Below, piece after piece: positions 63,327 to 64,000 of a DNA stretch of 64,000 nucleotides (position 1 is its first letter; every line of letters starts with the position of its first letter). The stretch lies in contig NZ_JBITLV010000003.1 of the NCBI RefSeq assembly GCF_044465595.1, positions 372,001 through 436,000 on the forward strand. The letters run 5' to 3'. The stretch is from Spongisporangium articulatum (GTDB lineage Bacteria; Actinomycetota; Actinomycetes; Actinomycetales; Kineosporiaceae). Below the pieces are notes generated by a model. It worked only from the letters and a program-made list of their open reading frames with translations, ran no database searches and was not told where the DNA came from. The position numbers and the translations under genes were made by a program.

Positions 63327-63806
63327 GTGGCGACTCGATCGAACCGGCAGCGCACGGCGCAGGTGCTCGACGAGACCTCGAAACGGATCATCGAACAGCT
63401 GCAGGAGGACGGCCGGCGCCCGTACGCGGCCATCGGCAAGGCCGTCGGCCTCTCGGAAGCGGCGGTCCGGCAACGGGTTCAGCGCCTGCTGGACACCGGG
63501 GTCATGCAGATCGTCGCCGTCACCGATCCGCTGCAGGTCGGGTTCTCCCGGCAGGCCATGATCGGTATCGAGGTGGAGGGCGACATCGCCGCGGTCGCCG
63601 ACGAGCTCGCCTCGTTCGCCGAGGTCGACTACGTCGTGGTCACCGCAGGCTCCTTCGACCTGCTGGTCGAGGTGGTCTGTGAGGACGACGACCACCTCCT
63701 CGAGCTGGTCAGTTCCAAGATCCGCGGGCTGGCCGGCGTCCGGCGGACGGAGACGTTCGTCTACCTGAAACTCCGCAAACAGCTCTACAACTGGGGTACC
63801 CGATGA
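63327..63806 (+). CDS. Lrp/AsnC-family transcriptional regulator
   Basis: A 159-residue regulator. The N-terminal helix-turn-helix (about residues 14-58) is LDETSKRIIEQLQEDGRRPYAAIGKAVGLSEAAVRQRVQRLLDTGVM. An AsnC/RAM ligand-binding domain follows (VTAGSFDLLVEVVCEDDDHLLEL). It likely controls the dehydrogenase, the following aminotransferase and possibly the pot operon in response to an amino acid or polyamine-derived ligand. GTG 63327 is the start. The stop overlaps the aminotransferase ATG (ATGA). Confidence 0.92.
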   Translation: MATRSNRQRTAQVLDETSKRIIEQLQEDGRRPYAAIGKAVGLSEAAVRQRVQRLLDTGVMQIVAVTDPLQVGFSRQAMIGIEVEGDIAAVADELASFAEVDYVVVTAGSFDLLVEVVCEDDDHLLELVSSKIRGLAGVRRTETFVYLKLRKQLYNWGTR

Positions 63807-64000
63807 CCATGCAAGACGCAGCGCGCGACCACCTCTGGATGCACTTCACCCGGCACTCGACGTTCGAGGAGGGCGGGCACGTCCCCGTCATCACGCGCGG
63901 CGAGGGCGCCTACATCTGGGACGACGGGGGCAAGCGCTACCTGGACGGGCTGGCCGGGCTGTTCGTCGTCCAGGTCGGTCACGGGCGGCAGGAACTGGCC
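63803..64000 (+). CDS. Class III aminotransferase (N-terminal part, cut by window edge)
   Basis: The first 66 residues of a class III PLP aminotransferase, annotated in relatives as aspartate aminotransferase family or putrescine aminotransferase. DHLWMHFTRHSTFE and GEGAYIWDDGGKRYLDGLAGLFVVQVGHGR are the N-terminal signature. Coupled to lrp by ATGA and near the 4-aminobutanal dehydrogenase, it is expected to convert putrescine to 4-aminobutanal. The catalytic lysine is outside the window, so identity beyond family level is by context. Confidence 0.85.
   Translation, partial: MTMQDAARDHLWMHFTRHSTFEEGGHVPVITRGEGAYIWDDGGKRYLDGLAGLFVVQVGHGRQELA

Noticed and set aside
58839..63806. A 1655-residue open frame on the plus strand running into the Lrp gene
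   Set aside because: Most is antisense to potD and patD or in another frame of the chemoreceptor gene. Only the last 159 residues are a real protein, which starts at GTG 63327.

Overview
The window is high-GC DNA with strongly GC-biased third codon positions, frequent GTG and TTG starts, and gene orders typical of Actinobacteria (nusA-ylxR-infB-ylxP-rbfA-truB, ribF-rpsO-pnp-M16 protease-dapB, dxr-rip1-ispG, an actinobacterial FprA-type reductase and DUF4439 and DUF4081 proteins). A chemoreceptor with a FliA-like promoter and an EAL protein suggest a flagellated, motile actinobacterium. The genus cannot be fixed from this sequence alone.

Layout. (1) 1-5520, minus strand: dapB (cut by the window edge), an M16 zinc protease, pnp, rpsO and ribF. 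(2) 5.5-22.4 kb: an accessory block that separates ribF from truB, genes that lie close together in many actinobacteria. It holds a GT39 membrane glycosyltransferase, an ECF41/SigJ-like sigma factor, an MSMEG_0565-family glycosyltransferase, fprA with an iron-box-like operator, a 108-nt poly-G/poly-C tract, a Nit1C-type nitrogen-scavenging cluster (flavin oxidoreductase, amidohydrolase, MSMEG_0572 protein, radical SAM protein, GNAT-AIR synthase fusion, two carbon-nitrogen hydrolases, MSMEG_0570 protein), an AAA ATPase scrap, a methyltransferase with a BTAD regulator, and a broken vanW gene. (3) 22.5-29.7 kb, minus strand: GNAT-truB-rbfA-ylxP-infB-ylxR-nusA-rimP, the translation and transcription factor operon. 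(4) 29.8-39.5 kb: DUF4439 lipoprotein, HAD phosphatase, a small conserved protein, proS, thioesterase, and a protease-moxR-DUF58-VWA-VWA operon. (5) 39.5-44.1 kb, minus strand: DUF4081 acetyltransferase, ispG, rip1 and dxr (MEP isoprenoid pathway plus site-2 protease). (6) 44-64 kb: gabD and gabT (divergent), an EAL-GAF protein, a large secreted glycine-rich/Fn3 protein beside a NarL-type two-component system, a potD-A-B-C operon with a second potD, a chemoreceptor, an aminobutyraldehyde dehydrogenase, an Lrp regulator and the start of a class III aminotransferase.

How it works together. The right end encodes a nearly complete putrescine route: uptake (PotABCD), transamination to 4-aminobutanal, oxidation to GABA, then GabT and GabD to succinate. 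The Nit1C block is the main accessory nitrogen system. Upstream of it is a GlnR-like operator with half-sites in 11-bp phase. Its second carbon-nitrogen hydrolase has lost the catalytic cysteine and so looks like a pseudoenzyme partner of the intact first copy. The most unusual non-coding features are two long perfect hairpins whose outer TGATCA contains the stop codon of the upstream gene, the poly-G/C tract, and a vanW deletion whose junction lies in a short shared sequence.
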